A DNA stretch of 64,000 nucleotides from Variovorax fucosicus (lineage in GTDB: Bacteria > Pseudomonadota > Gammaproteobacteria > Burkholderiales > Burkholderiaceae_C): the NCBI RefSeq assembly GCF_030316825.1, contig NZ_JASZYU010000002.1, positions 620,001 to 684,000 on the forward strand. The letters are read 5' to 3'. A program made the position numbers and the translations under genes. Below are positions 34,187 to 43,850 of this stretch, piece after piece. Within the stretch, counting starts at the first letter, position 1. The number at the start of each line of letters is the position of its first letter. The notes under the pieces were generated by a model. It was not told the DNA's origin. It was given only the letters and a program-made list of their open reading frames with translations, and did no database searches.

Positions 34187-35086
34187 TCAGCCGCGCTCCA
34201 CCGGCCGCGCCGGGTTGCTGCACCACTCGCTCCAGCTTCCGGCGTACAGGCCCGTCGGCGCAAAGCCTGCGATGCGCATGGCCAGCAGGTTCGGCACGGC
34301 ACTCACGCCGCTGCCGCACTGGTGCACCACGCCGGCCGGGTCGCGTCCGGCCAGCAGCGCATCGAACTCCTCGCGCAGTTGCGCAGCCGGCTTGAAGCGG
34401 CCGTCGGCACCGATGTTCTGGCTGAAGGGCCGGTTCAGCGCGCCGGGGATATGGCCGGCAACCGGATCGAGCGGCTCGACCTCGCCGCGATAGCGTGGCG
34501 CTGCGCGTGCGTCGATCACGGTCTGGCCCGCGTCGCCAAGGTGGGCCAGCACGGTGTCGGTCACCACCAGCTGCGCACGCTCCGCGCCGAGCACGAAGTT
34601 CGATTGAAAGTGCGTCGGCTCCTCGCGTCCCGTCACTTCGCCGCCGGCCGCCTGCCAGGCCTGAAGCCCGCCGTCGAGCACGGCCACCGCGTCGTGTCCG
34701 GCCCATTGCAGCATCCACCACAGGCGGCCACAGTAGTTGGCACCGTTGCGGTCATACACCACGGCCTGCATGTCGTTGGCAAAGCCCACGCTCGACAGCC
34801 ACTCGGCAAAACGCTGACGGCTCGGCAGCGGATGGCGGCCTCCCGAGGCCGGCAAGCCCTGGTCGGTCGCAGCGATCACGGTGCCGCTCTTGCCCGGCGC
34901 GCCATGCGGTGCGCTGAGGTCGGTGTCGAGGTTCGCATACACCGCGCCGGGGATGTGGGCTGCGGCGTACTGCTGCGCGCCGGCATGCGGCTGGGCCAGG
35001 TCGAAGCTGCAGTCGAAAACCATCAGCGGCGCGCCGCTGGCTTGCAGCGACTGCAGTTGTGGGACGGAAATCAGGGTCGTGTACAT
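34187..35086 (-). CDS. 3-mercaptopyruvate/thiosulfate sulfurtransferase
   Basis: A 299-residue two-domain rhodanese. The first domain has MVFDCSFDL and HIPGAVYANLDTDLS, then DRNGANYCGRLWWML. The second has VIDARAAPRYRGEVEP and the active loop HQCGSGVSAV with Cys257. CGSGV is the 3-mercaptopyruvate type; thiosulfate sulfurtransferases more often have a basic residue there. It transfers sulfane sulfur to cyanide or thiol acceptors in the cytoplasm. The start at 35086 follows AAGGAATTCGAGCG. It is downstream of the EamA and Rieske genes on the same strand and is likely co-transcribed. Confidence 0.88.
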   Translation of the reverse strand: MYTTLISVPQLQSLQASGAPLMVFDCSFDLAQPHAGAQQYAAAHIPGAVYANLDTDLSAPHGAPGKSGTVIAATDQGLPASGGRHPLPSRQRFAEWLSSVGFANDMQAVVYDRNGANYCGRLWWMLQWAGHDAVAVLDGGLQAWQAAGGEVTGREEPTHFQSNFVLGAERAQLVVTDTVLAHLGDAGQTVIDARAAPRYRGEVEPLDPVAGHIPGALNRPFSQNIGADGRFKPAAQLREEFDALLAGRDPAGVVHQCGSGVSAVPNLLAMRIAGFAPTGLYAGSWSEWCSNPARPVERG

Positions 35087-35099
35087 CGCTCGAATTCCT

Positions 35100-36023
35100 T
35101 CAATGTTCTTCGGCCGGGGCCTTCGGGACTGCGCGCTGGCGCAGCACGGTGGCCGCAATGCCGCTGCCCACGATCAGTGCCATGCCGGCCCAGCCCCACG
35201 TGTCGATGCGGTCGCCGAACAGCAGCACGCTGTAGAACGCGGCGAACACAATGCCCGAGTACTGGAGGTTGGCCACCAGCAGGGTGCCGCCTTCGGTCTT
35301 GGCGGTGGAATAGGCGCGCGTCATGCAGAGCTGTCCGAGCGCGGCCAGCACGCCCACCGGCAGCAGCCACAGCGCCTGGATGCCGGGCCACTCCGAGAAG
35401 CCGCCGAACACCGTCGCAATCCCGCCGGCCACGGCGGAGCCCAGCGCAAAGTAGAACACCGTGCGCGCTTCGGGCTCGCCGAGCTTCGACAGAGCCACCA
35501 CCTGCATGTAGGCGAAGGCGGCGGTCAGGCCCGACAGCAGGCCGATCAGGCCGGCAAAGGCCTGCCTGTCGCCCAGCGTGGGCCGCAGCATCATCACCAC
35601 GCCGGCAAAACCGGCCACCACCGTGAGCACCAGCGGGCCTTGCAGGGGCGGGCGCTCGACGCGGCCGTCGCGCCCCGGAAGCGGCACCCAGGCCAGCAGC
35701 GCGCCGCCGATCAGGAACACCGCGATCCACACGCTGCTCATGTAGTTGAGCGTCATCGAAGTGGCCAGCGGCAGGTGCGCAATCGCATAGAACCAGGCGC
35801 CCAGCGACACCACGCCGATCAGGCTGCGCCAGGCGTGCATGCCGGGGTATCGCGTGGCGAGCGACACGCCGCGGCTGCGCGCCAGCAGCGCCAGAAACAC
35901 GATGCCGATGAGGCCGCGGTAGAACACCAGTTCCGCACTGCTGAACCACACCGAGGCGATCTTCACGCACACGCCCATGGTGGCGAAGATCAGTGCGGCC
36001 AGCACCATCCAGAGCGCTTGCAT
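35100..36023 (-). CDS. EamA/DMT family transporter
   Basis: A 307-residue integral membrane protein with about ten helices in two EamA repeats (residues ~3-145 and ~160-290). The first repeat has FSSAELVFYRGLIGIVFLAL and SLIGVVSLGAWFYAIAHLPL, the standard drug/metabolite transporter pattern. The cargo is unknown; many relatives export amino acids or metabolites. Its ATG directly abuts the stop of the Rieske oxygenase gene upstream. Confidence 0.87.
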   Translation of the reverse strand: MQALWMVLAALIFATMGVCVKIASVWFSSAELVFYRGLIGIVFLALLARSRGVSLATRYPGMHAWRSLIGVVSLGAWFYAIAHLPLATSMTLNYMSSVWIAVFLIGGALLAWVPLPGRDGRVERPPLQGPLVLTVVAGFAGVVMMLRPTLGDRQAFAGLIGLLSGLTAAFAYMQVVALSKLGEPEARTVFYFALGSAVAGGIATVFGGFSEWPGIQALWLLPVGVLAALGQLCMTRAYSTAKTEGGTLLVANLQYSGIVFAAFYSVLLFGDRIDTWGWAGMALIVGSGIAATVLRQRAVPKAPAEEH

Positions 36024-37160
36024 TCAGCTCAGCATCGTGCGTCGGTACCACTCATGGAAGTGCTGCATGCCGTCTTCCATCGGGCTCTGGTAGGGGCCGC
36101 TCTCGTCGTCGCCGCGCAGCATCAGCGCGCGCCGGCCGGCATCCATGCGCTCGGCGATCTCGTCGTCCTCCACGCAGGTCTCCATGTAGGCGGCCTGCTG
36201 TGCTTCGACGAAGTCGCGCTCGAAGGCGACGATTTCCTCGGGGTAGAAGAACTCCACCATGTTGAGCGTTTTCTGCGGGCCGATCGGGTGCAGCGTCGAT
36301 ACCGTGAGCACGTGCGGATACCACTCGACCATCACGTTCGGATAGCAAGTGAGCCAGATCGCGCCGTACTTCGGGGGCTTGCCTTCGCGGTACTGCAGCA
36401 GCTGCTCCTGCCATTTCTGGTAGACCGGGCTGCCGGCCCGGCCCAGGCGGTTGGCCACGCCCACGGTCTGCACGGAGTACTTCTCGCCGAACTCCCAGCG
36501 CAGGTCTTCGCAGGCGACGAAGCTGCCGAGGCCCGGATGGAACGGGCCGACGTGGTAGTCCTCCAGATAGACCTCGATGAAGGTCTTCCAGTTGTAGTTG
36601 CACTCGTGCAGCTCGACGCGGTCGAATGCGTAGCCCGAAAAATCGAGGTCGGCGCGCGGGCCGAGCCGGGCCAGGTCGGTCGCGATGCGGCGCCGTGCCT
36701 CGCCGGCGCCGGTTTCGAACAGCAGGCCGTTCCACTCCTCGAGCGGGTAGTTGTGCAGGTTCAGGCAGGGGTCTTGCGCAAAATGCGGCGCACCGATCAG
36801 CGTGCCGGTGGTGCGTGCATCGGCCGCTGCATACGTCCAGCGGTGCAGCGGGCAGACGATGTTGCCGCCGGTCTGCGGGTCGAGCCCGCCGCGGCCCTGG
36901 AGGATCACGGCCTGGCGATGCCGGCAGACGTTGGAGATCAGCTCCACGCCCTTGGGCGTGTGCACCAGCGCGCGGCCCTCGTGCTCCTGCGGCAGCGTGT
37001 GGAAATTGCCCGGTTCGGGCACGGCAAGGCGATGGCCCACATAGCGCGGCCCGTCGGCGAACAGCGTGGCCATCTCGCGGGCGTAGAGCGCCTCGTCGAA
37101 ATAGGCAGAAACGTGAAGAGGACTTGCGGCCTGCTGCAGCTGAAGACTTAAATCAGACAT
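36024..37160 (-). CDS. aromatic ring-hydroxylating dioxygenase alpha-subunit-like Rieske protein
   Basis: A 378-residue Rieske nonheme iron oxygenase large-subunit-like protein. The [2Fe-2S] site is CRHRQ and CPLHRW (C-x-H ... C-x2-H) at about residues 79-105. The mononuclear iron site is in EVYLEDYHVGPFHPG near residue 197 (two histidines) and a later aspartate/glutamate near 330. No reductase or beta subunit is adjacent, so electrons must come from an unlinked partner. The substrate is unknown; relatives act on choline, carnitine or aromatic compounds. It starts at 37160 and is first in an operon with EamA and sulfurtransferase. Confidence 0.82.
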   Translation of the reverse strand: MSDLSLQLQQAASPLHVSAYFDEALYAREMATLFADGPRYVGHRLAVPEPGNFHTLPQEHEGRALVHTPKGVELISNVCRHRQAVILQGRGGLDPQTGGNIVCPLHRWTYAAADARTTGTLIGAPHFAQDPCLNLHNYPLEEWNGLLFETGAGEARRRIATDLARLGPRADLDFSGYAFDRVELHECNYNWKTFIEVYLEDYHVGPFHPGLGSFVACEDLRWEFGEKYSVQTVGVANRLGRAGSPVYQKWQEQLLQYREGKPPKYGAIWLTCYPNVMVEWYPHVLTVSTLHPIGPQKTLNMVEFFYPEEIVAFERDFVEAQQAAYMETCVEDDEIAERMDAGRRALMLRGDDESGPYQSPMEDGMQHFHEWYRRTMLS

Positions 37161-37394
37161 GGAAGACCTGACCAAGCTCCCCACAGGGAGAAAAAGGGTA
37201 CGGGAGACGCCGTTGCGAAGGCTGGAACGGCCCGAAATCGACGCCGGTGCGTTGCCGGCGGGGGGAAGGCGGATTGTACCCGCCGGGGGGATTCCGGCCC
37301 TTGATTCAACCGGCAGGCCCGTGCGGCCCGGGCCCGGCGGCGGCCGAAGCTGCCCCCGCCCTAAAATGCCCCGTTTGACCCCACGAGCCCCCGC

Positions 37395-37646
37395 ATGCCC
37401 AAGGTGCCTTCCCCCGCCGCCTCTCCGCCGGCCGCCCCGCTGCCGGCCAGCTACGAAGCCGGCCTGCAGGAACTCGAACAACTGGTTGCGGCGCTCGAGT
37501 CCGGCCAGTTGCCGCTCGACCAATTGCTTGGAAGCTACCAGCGCGGTGCGGTGCTGCTGCAGTTCTGCCGCGACAAGCTGCAGGCGGTGGAAGACCAGAT
37601 CAAGGTGCTCGATGCAGGAAGCCTGAAGGCCTGGGCACCCGAATGA
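37395..37646 (+). CDS. xseB: exodeoxyribonuclease VII small subunit
   Basis: An 83-residue protein, the right size for XseB, which with XseA digests single-stranded DNA. A proline/alanine-rich leader of about 18 residues is followed by [20 protein letters not shown] and [20 protein letters not shown], the conserved helical hairpin. The end [13 protein letters not shown] is typical. It overlaps ispA by four bases (ATGA) and begins the xseB-ispA-dxs operon found widely in proteobacteria. A TAAAAT hexamer at 37362-37367 could be its -10. Confidence 0.93.
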   Translation: MPKVPSPAASPPAAPLPASYEAGLQELEQLVAALESGQLPLDQLLGSYQRGAVLLQFCRDKLQAVEDQIKVLDAGSLKAWAPE

Positions 37647-38560
37647 CGCTGGACACTGTGGAAGCGTGGGACGCGGCCCGGCTGGCCGCCTGGAGCGAAC
37701 CGTTGCTGGCGCAGGTCGAATCGGCGCTGTCGCGCTGGGTCGGCGTCGATTCGCCGGTGCAGTTGGGCGAGGCAATGCGCTATGCGGTGCTCGATGGCGG
37801 CAAGCGCCTGCGGCCGCTGCTGGTGTTGGCCGCGAACGAGGCGGTCGGCGGCGATGCACAGGCCGCCCTGCGTGCCGCCTGCGCCACTGAACTGATCCAT
37901 GCCTATTCGCTGGTGCACGACGATTTGCCGTGCATGGACAACGACATCCTGCGCCGCGGCAAGCCCACGGTGCATGTGAAATTCGGCGAGGCCGGCGCGC
38001 TGCTGGCTGGCGACGCGCTGCAGGCGCTGGCCTTCGAACTGCTCACGCCCGGCGACGGCAGCGTGGCCTGCGCCGTGCAGGCGCGCCTGTGCCGCCTGTT
38101 GGCCGGCGCGGCCGGCAGCCAGGGCATGGCCGGCGGCCAGGCGATCGACCTGGCCAGCGTGGGCCTCGCATTGGACGAGGCGCAACTGCGCCAGATGCAC
38201 CGGCTCAAGACCGGCGCGCTGTTGCAGGGCAGCGTCGAGATGGGCGCGGCCTGCGCCGAAGGCGTTGCGGCCGATGCATTGGCCGCACTGCGCGACTACG
38301 GCGCCGCGCTGGGCCTGGCGTTCCAGGTGGTCGACGACATCCTCGACGTGGTGGCCGACTCGGCAACGCTCGGCAAGACGGCCGGCAAGGACGCCGAGAA
38401 CGATAAGCCGACCTATGTTTCACTGCTCGGCCTTGACGGCGCGCGTGCCCGCGCCCAGGGCCTGCTGGCCGAGGCGCTGGCCGCTCTGGCGCGCAGCGGC
38501 CTGGCCGATACGGCGGCGCTGCGCGCGCTGGCGCACATGGTCGTGGACCGCGACCGATAA
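37643..38560 (+). CDS. ispA: farnesyl diphosphate synthase
   Basis: A 305-residue trans-prenyltransferase that condenses IPP with DMAPP and GPP to farnesyl diphosphate. The first aspartate-rich motif is [20 protein letters not shown] near residue 92 and the second is [13 protein letters not shown] near 232. [11 protein letters not shown] near residue 52 and [13 protein letters not shown] near 187 are also conserved. It overlaps xseB by ATGA and is 10 bases from dxs, so precursor and prenyl chain synthesis are co-expressed. Confidence 0.95.
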   Translation: MTLDTVEAWDAARLAAWSEPLLAQVESALSRWVGVDSPVQLGEAMRYAVLDGGKRLRPLLVLAANEAVGGDAQAALRAACATELIHAYSLVHDDLPCMDNDILRRGKPTVHVKFGEAGALLAGDALQALAFELLTPGDGSVACAVQARLCRLLAGAAGSQGMAGGQAIDLASVGLALDEAQLRQMHRLKTGALLQGSVEMGAACAEGVAADALAALRDYGAALGLAFQVVDDILDVVADSATLGKTAGKDAENDKPTYVSLLGLDGARARAQGLLAEALAALARSGLADTAALRALAHMVVDRDR

Positions 38561-38570
38561 GAAGACAATC

Positions 38571-40454
38571 ATGGCTCCGCTGCTCCCCACCCTGAACGAC
38601 CCCTCGGCGCTGCGCCGCTTCGACCGCGCCCAGCTCAAGCAGCTGGCCGACGAGGTGCGCGACTGCGTGCTCGACAACGTCTCGCGCACTGGCGGCCACC
38701 TGAGCTCCAACCTCGGCACAGTCGAGCTCACCGTCGCGCTGCACCATGTGTTCAACACGCCGCACGACCGCCTGGTGTGGGACGTGGGCCACCAGACCTA
38801 TCCGCACAAGATCCTGACCGGCCGGCGCGAGCGCATGCCCACGCTGCGCCAGCAGGGCGGCATCTCGGGCTTTCCGCAGCGCGCCGAGAGCGAGTACGAC
38901 ACCTTCGGCACCGCCCACTCGTCGACCAGCATCTCGGCCGCGCTCGGCATGGCCATGGCGGCCAAGCAGAAGGGCGAGGAGCGCCACGCGATCGCGATCA
39001 TCGGCGACGGTGCGCTCACGGCCGGCATGGCCTTCGAGGCGCTCAACAACGCCGGCGTGTGCGACTGCAAGCTGCTGGTGATCCTGAACGACAACGACAT
39101 GTCGATCAGCCCGCCGGTCGGGGCGCTGAACCGCTACCTCGCGCAGCTCATGAGTGGCCAGTTCTACGCTGCGGCCAAGAACGTCGGCAAGACCGTGCTG
39201 CGCGGCGCGCCGCCGCTGTTCGAGCTGGCCAAGCGCCTCGAACAGCATGCCAAGGGCATGGTGGTGCCGGCCACCCTGTTCGAGCAGTTCGGCTTCAACT
39301 ACGTGGGCCCGATCGACGGGCACGACCTCGACTCGCTGATCCCAACGCTCGAGAACCTCAAGCATCTCAACGGGCCGCAGTTCCTGCACGTGGTGACCAA
39401 GAAGGGGCAGGGCTACAAGCTGGCCGAGGCCGACCCGGTGGCCTATCACGGGCCCGGCAAGTTCGATCCGTCGGTCGGGCTCGTCAAGCCGGCCACCGCG
39501 CCCAAGCAAACCTTCACCCAGGTGTTCGGCCACTGGCTCTGCGACATGGCGGCCCACGACGGCCGGCTGGTCGGCATCACGCCGGCGATGCGCGAAGGTT
39601 CGGGCATGGTCGAGTTCGAGCAGCGCTTTCCGGGCCGCTACTACGACGTCGGCATCGCCGAGCAGCATGCCGTGACCTTTGCTGCGGGCCTGGCCTGCGA
39701 AGGGCTGAAGCCGGTGGTCGCGATCTATTCCACCTTCCTGCAGCGCGCCTACGACCAGTTGATTCACGACGTGGCGATCCAGAACCTGCCGGTGGTGTTT
39801 GCACTCGACCGTGCCGGGCTGGTCGGTGCCGACGGCGCCACGCATGCGGGTGCCTACGACATCGCCTACTTGCGCTGCATCCCGAACATGTCGATCGCCT
39901 GTCCGGCCGACGAGGCCGAGTGCCGGCAACTGCTGTCCAGCGCCTACGCGCAGAACCACCCGGTGGCGGTGCGCTACCCGCGCGGCGCCGGCGCTGGCGT
40001 CACGCCGCATCTCACGCTCGATGCGCTGCCTTACGGCCGCGGCGAGATCCGCCGGCAAGGCGCGGGCGTCGCGATCCTCGCCTTCGGCACCTTGCTGTAT
40101 CCGGCGCTGAAGGCGGCCGAAGCGCTGGGTGCGACGGTGGTCAACATGCGGTGGGCCAAGCCGCTCGATGTCGATCTGCTGCTGCGGGTCGCGGCATCGC
40201 ACGAAGCGATCGTCACGCTGGAAGAAGGCGCCGTCATGGGCGGTGCCGGCAGTGCCGTCAGCGAAGCGCTGCAGGCGGCCGGCGTCATGAAGCCGGTGCT
40301 GCAGTTGGGCCTGCCGGACCAGTTCATCGAACATGGTGATCCGGCGAAGCTGCTGGCCGGCATCGGGCTCGATGCCAAGGGCATCGAGCAATCGGTCACG
40401 CAGCGCTTCGGTACGGTGCTTTCCGCAGGGAAAACCCCCCCCGGCGCGTTGTAA
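38571..40454 (+). CDS. dxs: 1-deoxy-D-xylulose-5-phosphate synthase
   Basis: A 627-residue thiamine-diphosphate transketolase-like enzyme, the first step of the MEP isoprenoid pathway (pyruvate plus glyceraldehyde 3-phosphate to DXP). TDP/Mg binding is visible as [16 protein letters not shown] near residue 145 with [11 protein letters not shown]. The N-terminus has [20 protein letters not shown] and the pyrimidine domain has [20 protein letters not shown] near 360. The ATG at 38571 is 10 bases after the ispA stop. A terminator-like hairpin follows. Confidence 0.97.
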   Translation: MAPLLPTLNDPSALRRFDRAQLKQLADEVRDCVLDNVSRTGGHLSSNLGTVELTVALHHVFNTPHDRLVWDVGHQTYPHKILTGRRERMPTLRQQGGISGFPQRAESEYDTFGTAHSSTSISAALGMAMAAKQKGEERHAIAIIGDGALTAGMAFEALNNAGVCDCKLLVILNDNDMSISPPVGALNRYLAQLMSGQFYAAAKNVGKTVLRGAPPLFELAKRLEQHAKGMVVPATLFEQFGFNYVGPIDGHDLDSLIPTLENLKHLNGPQFLHVVTKKGQGYKLAEADPVAYHGPGKFDPSVGLVKPATAPKQTFTQVFGHWLCDMAAHDGRLVGITPAMREGSGMVEFEQRFPGRYYDVGIAEQHAVTFAAGLACEGLKPVVAIYSTFLQRAYDQLIHDVAIQNLPVVFALDRAGLVGADGATHAGAYDIAYLRCIPNMSIACPADEAECRQLLSSAYAQNHPVAVRYPRGAGAGVTPHLTLDALPYGRGEIRRQGAGVAILAFGTLLYPALKAAEALGATVVNMRWAKPLDVDLLLRVAASHEAIVTLEEGAVMGGAGSAVSEALQAAGVMKPVLQLGLPDQFIEHGDPAKLLAGIGLDAKGIEQSVTQRFGTVLSAGKTPPGAL

Positions 40455-40491
40455 GCACTTTTTACAATCGCACGGGCTCAAAAAGTCTCGT

Positions 40492-40521
40492 GACGCGACC
40501 ACAAGTCGCGTCTTTGTTTTT
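40492..40521 (+). terminator. terminator after dxs, in the leader of dctP
   Basis: GACGCGAC (40492-40499) pairs with GTCGCGTC (40505-40512), followed by TTTGTTTTT. It sits 38 bases after the dxs stop and 24 bases before the dctP ATG, with the dctP ribosome-binding GGAG at 40532. Confidence 0.8.
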
Positions 40522-40544
40522 CAATGCACTCGGAGTGAATCTCA

Positions 40545-41627
40545 ATGGATCGTCGTTCCCTTATCAAGAATGCTGGCATCGCCGGCGTCCTCGCTGCAGG
40601 CATCGCGCCAGCAGTCCATGCGCAGGCCGCTGTCCGCTGGCGTCTGGCTTCCAGCTTTCCGAAGCCGCTTGACACGATCTATGGCGGCGCCGAAGTCTTC
40701 TCCAATGCAGTCAAGGCCATGTCGGGCGGCAAGTTCGAGATCTCGGTGCATGCGGCTGGCGAGCTGATGCCGGCTTTCGGCGTGGTCGACGGCGTGCAGC
40801 AGGGTTCGGTCGAAGCCTGCCACACGGTGCCTTACTACTTCTACGGCAAGAACCCGGCCTTCGCGCTCGGTTCGGCCATTCCGTTCGGCATGAACGCGCG
40901 CCAGATGAACGCGTGGATGATGCACGGCAACGGCCGCAAGCTGATGGACGAGTTCTACGGCACCTACGGGATGGTGAGCTTCAACGGCGGCAACACCGGC
41001 ACGCAGATGGGCGGCTGGTTCCGCAAGGAAATCAAGACCCCGGCCGACCTCAAGGGCCTGAAGATGCGCCTCGGCGGCGGCCTGGTGGGCGACGTGATGA
41101 CCAAGATGGGCGTGGTGCCGCAAAGCATTCCGGGCGGTGAGATCTATCAGGCGCTGGAAAAGGGCACGATCGACGCGGCCGAATGGGTGGGCCCGTACGA
41201 CGACCAGAAGCTCGGCTTCAACAAGGTCGCGCCGCACTACTACTACCCGGGCTGGTGGGAAGGTGGCCCGGAGGTCGACTTCTTCATCAACAAGAAGGCT
41301 TTCGACGCCTTGTCGCCCGAGAACAAGGCCATCATCGCGGCTGCTTCGGCACATGCCTCGCAGGACATGCTGGCCAAGTACGATGCCCGCAACCCCACCG
41401 CGCTCAAGCAGCTGATCGGCGCCAAGATCAAGCTGCTGCCTTTCAGCAAGGAAATCCTCGACGCATCGTTCAAGGCTTCCCAGCAGGTCTACGAAGAGAA
41501 CGGCGCCAAGAGCCCCGAGTGGAAGAAGATCTACGCCGACTTCCAGACCTTCCAGCGCGACCAGGTGGCGTGGTTCCGTGTTGCCGAAGGCCGCTTCGAC
41601 AGCTACATGCAGTCTGTGAAGTTGTAG
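40545..41627 (+). CDS. dctP: TRAP transporter substrate-binding protein, TakP-like
   Basis: A 360-residue periplasmic binding protein of the DctP family. The N-terminus MDRRSLIKNAGIAGVLAAGI has a twin-arginine-like start and ends at VHAQA. The core has VRWRLASSFPKPLDTIYGGA, GELMPAFGVVDGVQQGSVEA and the ligand region EWVGPYDDQKLGFNKVAPHY near residue 212. The GPYDD.KLGF...YYYPGWWEGGPE block matches the 2-oxoacid-binding TakP subgroup. It is therefore likely to bind pyruvate-like acids, possibly with sodium or calcium. Its membrane partners dctM and dctQ are on the opposite strand 0.6-2.9 kb away. Confidence 0.9.
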   Translation: MDRRSLIKNAGIAGVLAAGIAPAVHAQAAVRWRLASSFPKPLDTIYGGAEVFSNAVKAMSGGKFEISVHAAGELMPAFGVVDGVQQGSVEACHTVPYYFYGKNPAFALGSAIPFGMNARQMNAWMMHGNGRKLMDEFYGTYGMVSFNGGNTGTQMGGWFRKEIKTPADLKGLKMRLGGGLVGDVMTKMGVVPQSIPGGEIYQALEKGTIDAAEWVGPYDDQKLGFNKVAPHYYYPGWWEGGPEVDFFINKKAFDALSPENKAIIAAASAHASQDMLAKYDARNPTALKQLIGAKIKLLPFSKEILDASFKASQQVYEENGAKSPEWKKIYADFQTFQRDQVAWFRVAEGRFDSYMQSVKL

Positions 41628-41629
41628 CT

Positions 41630-41729
41630 CGCCCCCAGGCCCCCAGGTTGGGCGCACTTCGTGTCGCCCGCCCACCCCCTGACCGGGGGCAACACCTGCG
41701 GCCCGGCGAAGCCGGTTCCGCGGTGTTTC
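41630..41729 (-). repeat. three-hairpin dispersed repeat, copy 3 (inverted)
   Basis: On the minus strand it reads AAACACCGCGGAACCGGC pairing with GCCGGGCCGCAGGTGTT, then CCCCCGGTCAGGGGG, then a diverged third part (GGGCGACACGAAGTGCGCCC). It is in the opposite orientation to the other three copies and lies right after dctP. Confidence 0.78.
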
Positions 41730-41738
41730 TGGAACAAG

Positions 41739-41765
41739 AAAAAACCGCGCATTGCGCGGTTTTTT
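41739..41765. terminator. bidirectional terminator between dctP and the minus-strand operon
   Basis: A perfect 12-bp stem, AAAAAACCGCGC with GCGCGGTTTTTT, around ATT. It has A- and T-runs on both sides and so can stop transcripts from both convergent units. Confidence 0.88.
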
Positions 41766-41784
41766 CTTTGGTGTCTGCTTCGCT

Positions 41785-42255
41785 TCAGAGCTTGCGTGCC
41801 TGCTTGAGCTCGGCAATCAGGCGCTCGAATTCGGCGATGAGTTCCGGCGTGGCCGCATAGAACACCGCGAACTTGCCGACCAGCGTGCGCACATAGAGCC
41901 GCGGCGCAATCAGCCAGTCGAGCCCGCGCACGCGGATCAGCTTGCCGAAGGCGAGGTCGTCGAGTGCCATGTGCTTGTCCCAGATCCAGCGCTGGTGCAG
42001 GCCCTCGCGGTCGATGCGGGTTCGGCTGGTCATGATGTGGAACCAGGTCCAACCCATCAGCGCAATGCCGGCGAGGAACCAGCCAAGGCCGCCGGTCTTG
42101 GCGGTGCCCAGGGCGCCCACCGACCAGAGCTGCGCCAGCCAGAAGGCGCAGCCGCCCACGATCACGGTGGCCAGCAGCTTGAAGGGCAGCGAGAACGCCT
42201 GGCCTTCGACCGCATTGCCCCCCGACGGTTCGAAACGAAACGGTGCCGGACCCAA
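41785..42255 (-). CDS. small membrane protein of unknown function downstream of dctM
   Basis: A 156-residue protein with two hydrophobic segments, LPFKLLATVIVGGCAFWLAQ near residue 23 and GGLGWFLAGIALMGWTWFHI near 55. A soluble C-terminal half follows (SRTRIDREGLHQRWIWDKHM, then PELIAEFERLIAELKQARKL). The first residues are read from a TTG at 42255, seven bases after the dctM stop, with AGGCG before it; no ATG gives a good start. The layout resembles small membrane proteins with a PH-like domain. It is probably the last gene of the dctQ-dctM transcript. Function unknown. Confidence 0.7.
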   Translation of the reverse strand: MGPAPFRFEPSGGNAVEGQAFSLPFKLLATVIVGGCAFWLAQLWSVGALGTAKTGGLGWFLAGIALMGWTWFHIMTSRTRIDREGLHQRWIWDKHMALDDLAFGKLIRVRGLDWLIAPRLYVRTLVGKFAVFYAATPELIAEFERLIAELKQARKL

Positions 42256-42261
42256 GAGCGC

Positions 42262-43800
42262 CTACTTCTTCTCGGGTTCGGTGCCGGGGGCAGGAGCGGC
42301 CGGTGCCTCTTCCTTGGGCGCATCGCCGAAGGGGTTTTCGCCGCCACCGCTGCTGCTGCCTTCGCTGGAGTTCGAGTTCATGTCGTCCGCCGGCACCTCG
42401 ATCTGCACCTTGTCGGTGTCGATCTTCTCTTCCGTGGGCAGGAACATCGTCACCGTCTGCGGCACGAAGATCACGATCGCGACCAGGATCAGCTGCATCA
42501 GCACCCAGGGAATCGCGCCCATGTAGATGTCGTTCGACAACACCGGTTTGGCGATCCGCTTCTCCTTGAACAGCGTGTCCGCAATGCCTCGCAAATAGAA
42601 CAGCGCAAAGCCGAACGGCGGATGCATGAAGCTGGTCTGCATGTTCACGCACAGCAGCACGCCGAACCACACCAGGTCGATGCCGAGCTTGGCCGCCACC
42701 GGGCCCAGCATCGGCAGGATGATGAAGGCGATCTCGAAGAAGTCGAGAAAGAAGGCCAGGAAGAAGATGAACAGGTTGACGACGATCAGGAAGCCGATCT
42801 GCCCGCCCGGCAGGCCCGTCAGCAGGTGCTCGACCCACTTGGCGCCGTCCACGCCCTGGAACACCAGCGAGAACACGCGTGCGCCGATCAGGATGAACAC
42901 CACCATGGCGGTGAGCCGCATGGTGCCGACCATGGCTTCCCAGATCAGTGTGAGCGTCAGCCGCTTGTGGATCGCCGCCAGGATCAGCGCGCCGACCACG
43001 CCCATGGCGCCGGCTTCGGTCGGTGTGGCGATCGCTGTATCAATACCCGGCAGGCCGCCCATGGAGCCCAGCACCGCGAAGATCAGGATGGCCGATGGAA
43101 TGATGCCGCGCAGGCATTTGGCCCATAGCTTGGGGCCGCTGAGCGTACGGGCCGTCTTGGGAATGCCCGGAATGTGGTGCGGCTTGATGATGCCGAGCAT
43201 GAAGGTGTAGCCCGCGAAGATCAGCACCTGAAGGATCGACGGGCCCCAGGCGCCGCGGTACATGTCGCCGACCGAGCGGCCCAGCTGGTCGGCCATGACG
43301 ATCAGCACCAGCGAAGGCGGCACCAGCTGCGTGATGGTGCCGGATGCTGCCAGCACGCCGGTGGCGTAACGCATGTTGTAGCCGTAGCGGATCATCACCG
43401 GCAGCGAGATCAGCGCCATCGCGATCACCTGGCCCGCCACCGTGCCGGTGATGGCGCCGAGGATGAAGCCCACGATGATCACCGAGTAGCCGAGGCCGCC
43501 CTTAACCGTGCCGAACAGCTGGCCCATCGAGTCGAGCATGTCTTCGGCGAGCCCGCACTTTTCGAGGATGGCGCCCATGAAGGTGAAGAACGGGATCGCC
43601 AGCAACAGGTCGTTCGACAGGATGCCGAAGATGTTGATGGGCAGGTTCTCCATGAACACCGCCGGGAACCAGCCCATCTGGATCGCGAAGAAGCCGGAGG
43701 CCATGCCCAGCGCGGCCAGCGAGAACGCCACCGGGAAGCCGATCAGCATGATCAGCACCAGCCCGCCGAACATGATCGGCGCAAAGTTTTCCATCTGCAT
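42262..43800 (-). CDS. dctM: TRAP transporter large permease
   Basis: A 512-residue integral membrane protein with about 12 helices. The N-terminus MENFAPIMFGGLVLIMLIGF is followed by the DctM hallmarks NDLLLAIPFFTFMGAILEKC near residue 62 and GTVAGQVIAMALISLPVMIR near 118. TPTEAGAMGVVGALILA near residue 270 is strongly conserved. It couples sodium flow to uptake with DctQ. The C-terminal ~70 residues are a charged tail (EVPADDMNSNSSEGSSSGGG, then APAAPAPGTEPEKK) that normal DctM proteins lack. It is separated from dctQ by a dispersed repeat. Confidence 0.93.
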   Translation of the reverse strand: MQMENFAPIMFGGLVLIMLIGFPVAFSLAALGMASGFFAIQMGWFPAVFMENLPINIFGILSNDLLLAIPFFTFMGAILEKCGLAEDMLDSMGQLFGTVKGGLGYSVIIVGFILGAITGTVAGQVIAMALISLPVMIRYGYNMRYATGVLAASGTITQLVPPSLVLIVMADQLGRSVGDMYRGAWGPSILQVLIFAGYTFMLGIIKPHHIPGIPKTARTLSGPKLWAKCLRGIIPSAILIFAVLGSMGGLPGIDTAIATPTEAGAMGVVGALILAAIHKRLTLTLIWEAMVGTMRLTAMVVFILIGARVFSLVFQGVDGAKWVEHLLTGLPGGQIGFLIVVNLFIFFLAFFLDFFEIAFIILPMLGPVAAKLGIDLVWFGVLLCVNMQTSFMHPPFGFALFYLRGIADTLFKEKRIAKPVLSNDIYMGAIPWVLMQLILVAIVIFVPQTVTMFLPTEEKIDTDKVQIEVPADDMNSNSSEGSSSGGGENPFGDAPKEEAPAAPAPGTEPEKK

Positions 43801-43850
43801 ATCTGTGCTGTCCTGTAGTTCTAGTTGTTCGCTGCGATGCCCGTTCGGGG

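Noticed and set aside
38205..40502. 765-codon open frame antisense to ispA and dxs
   Set aside because: Shadow of dxs; biased composition and no domain.
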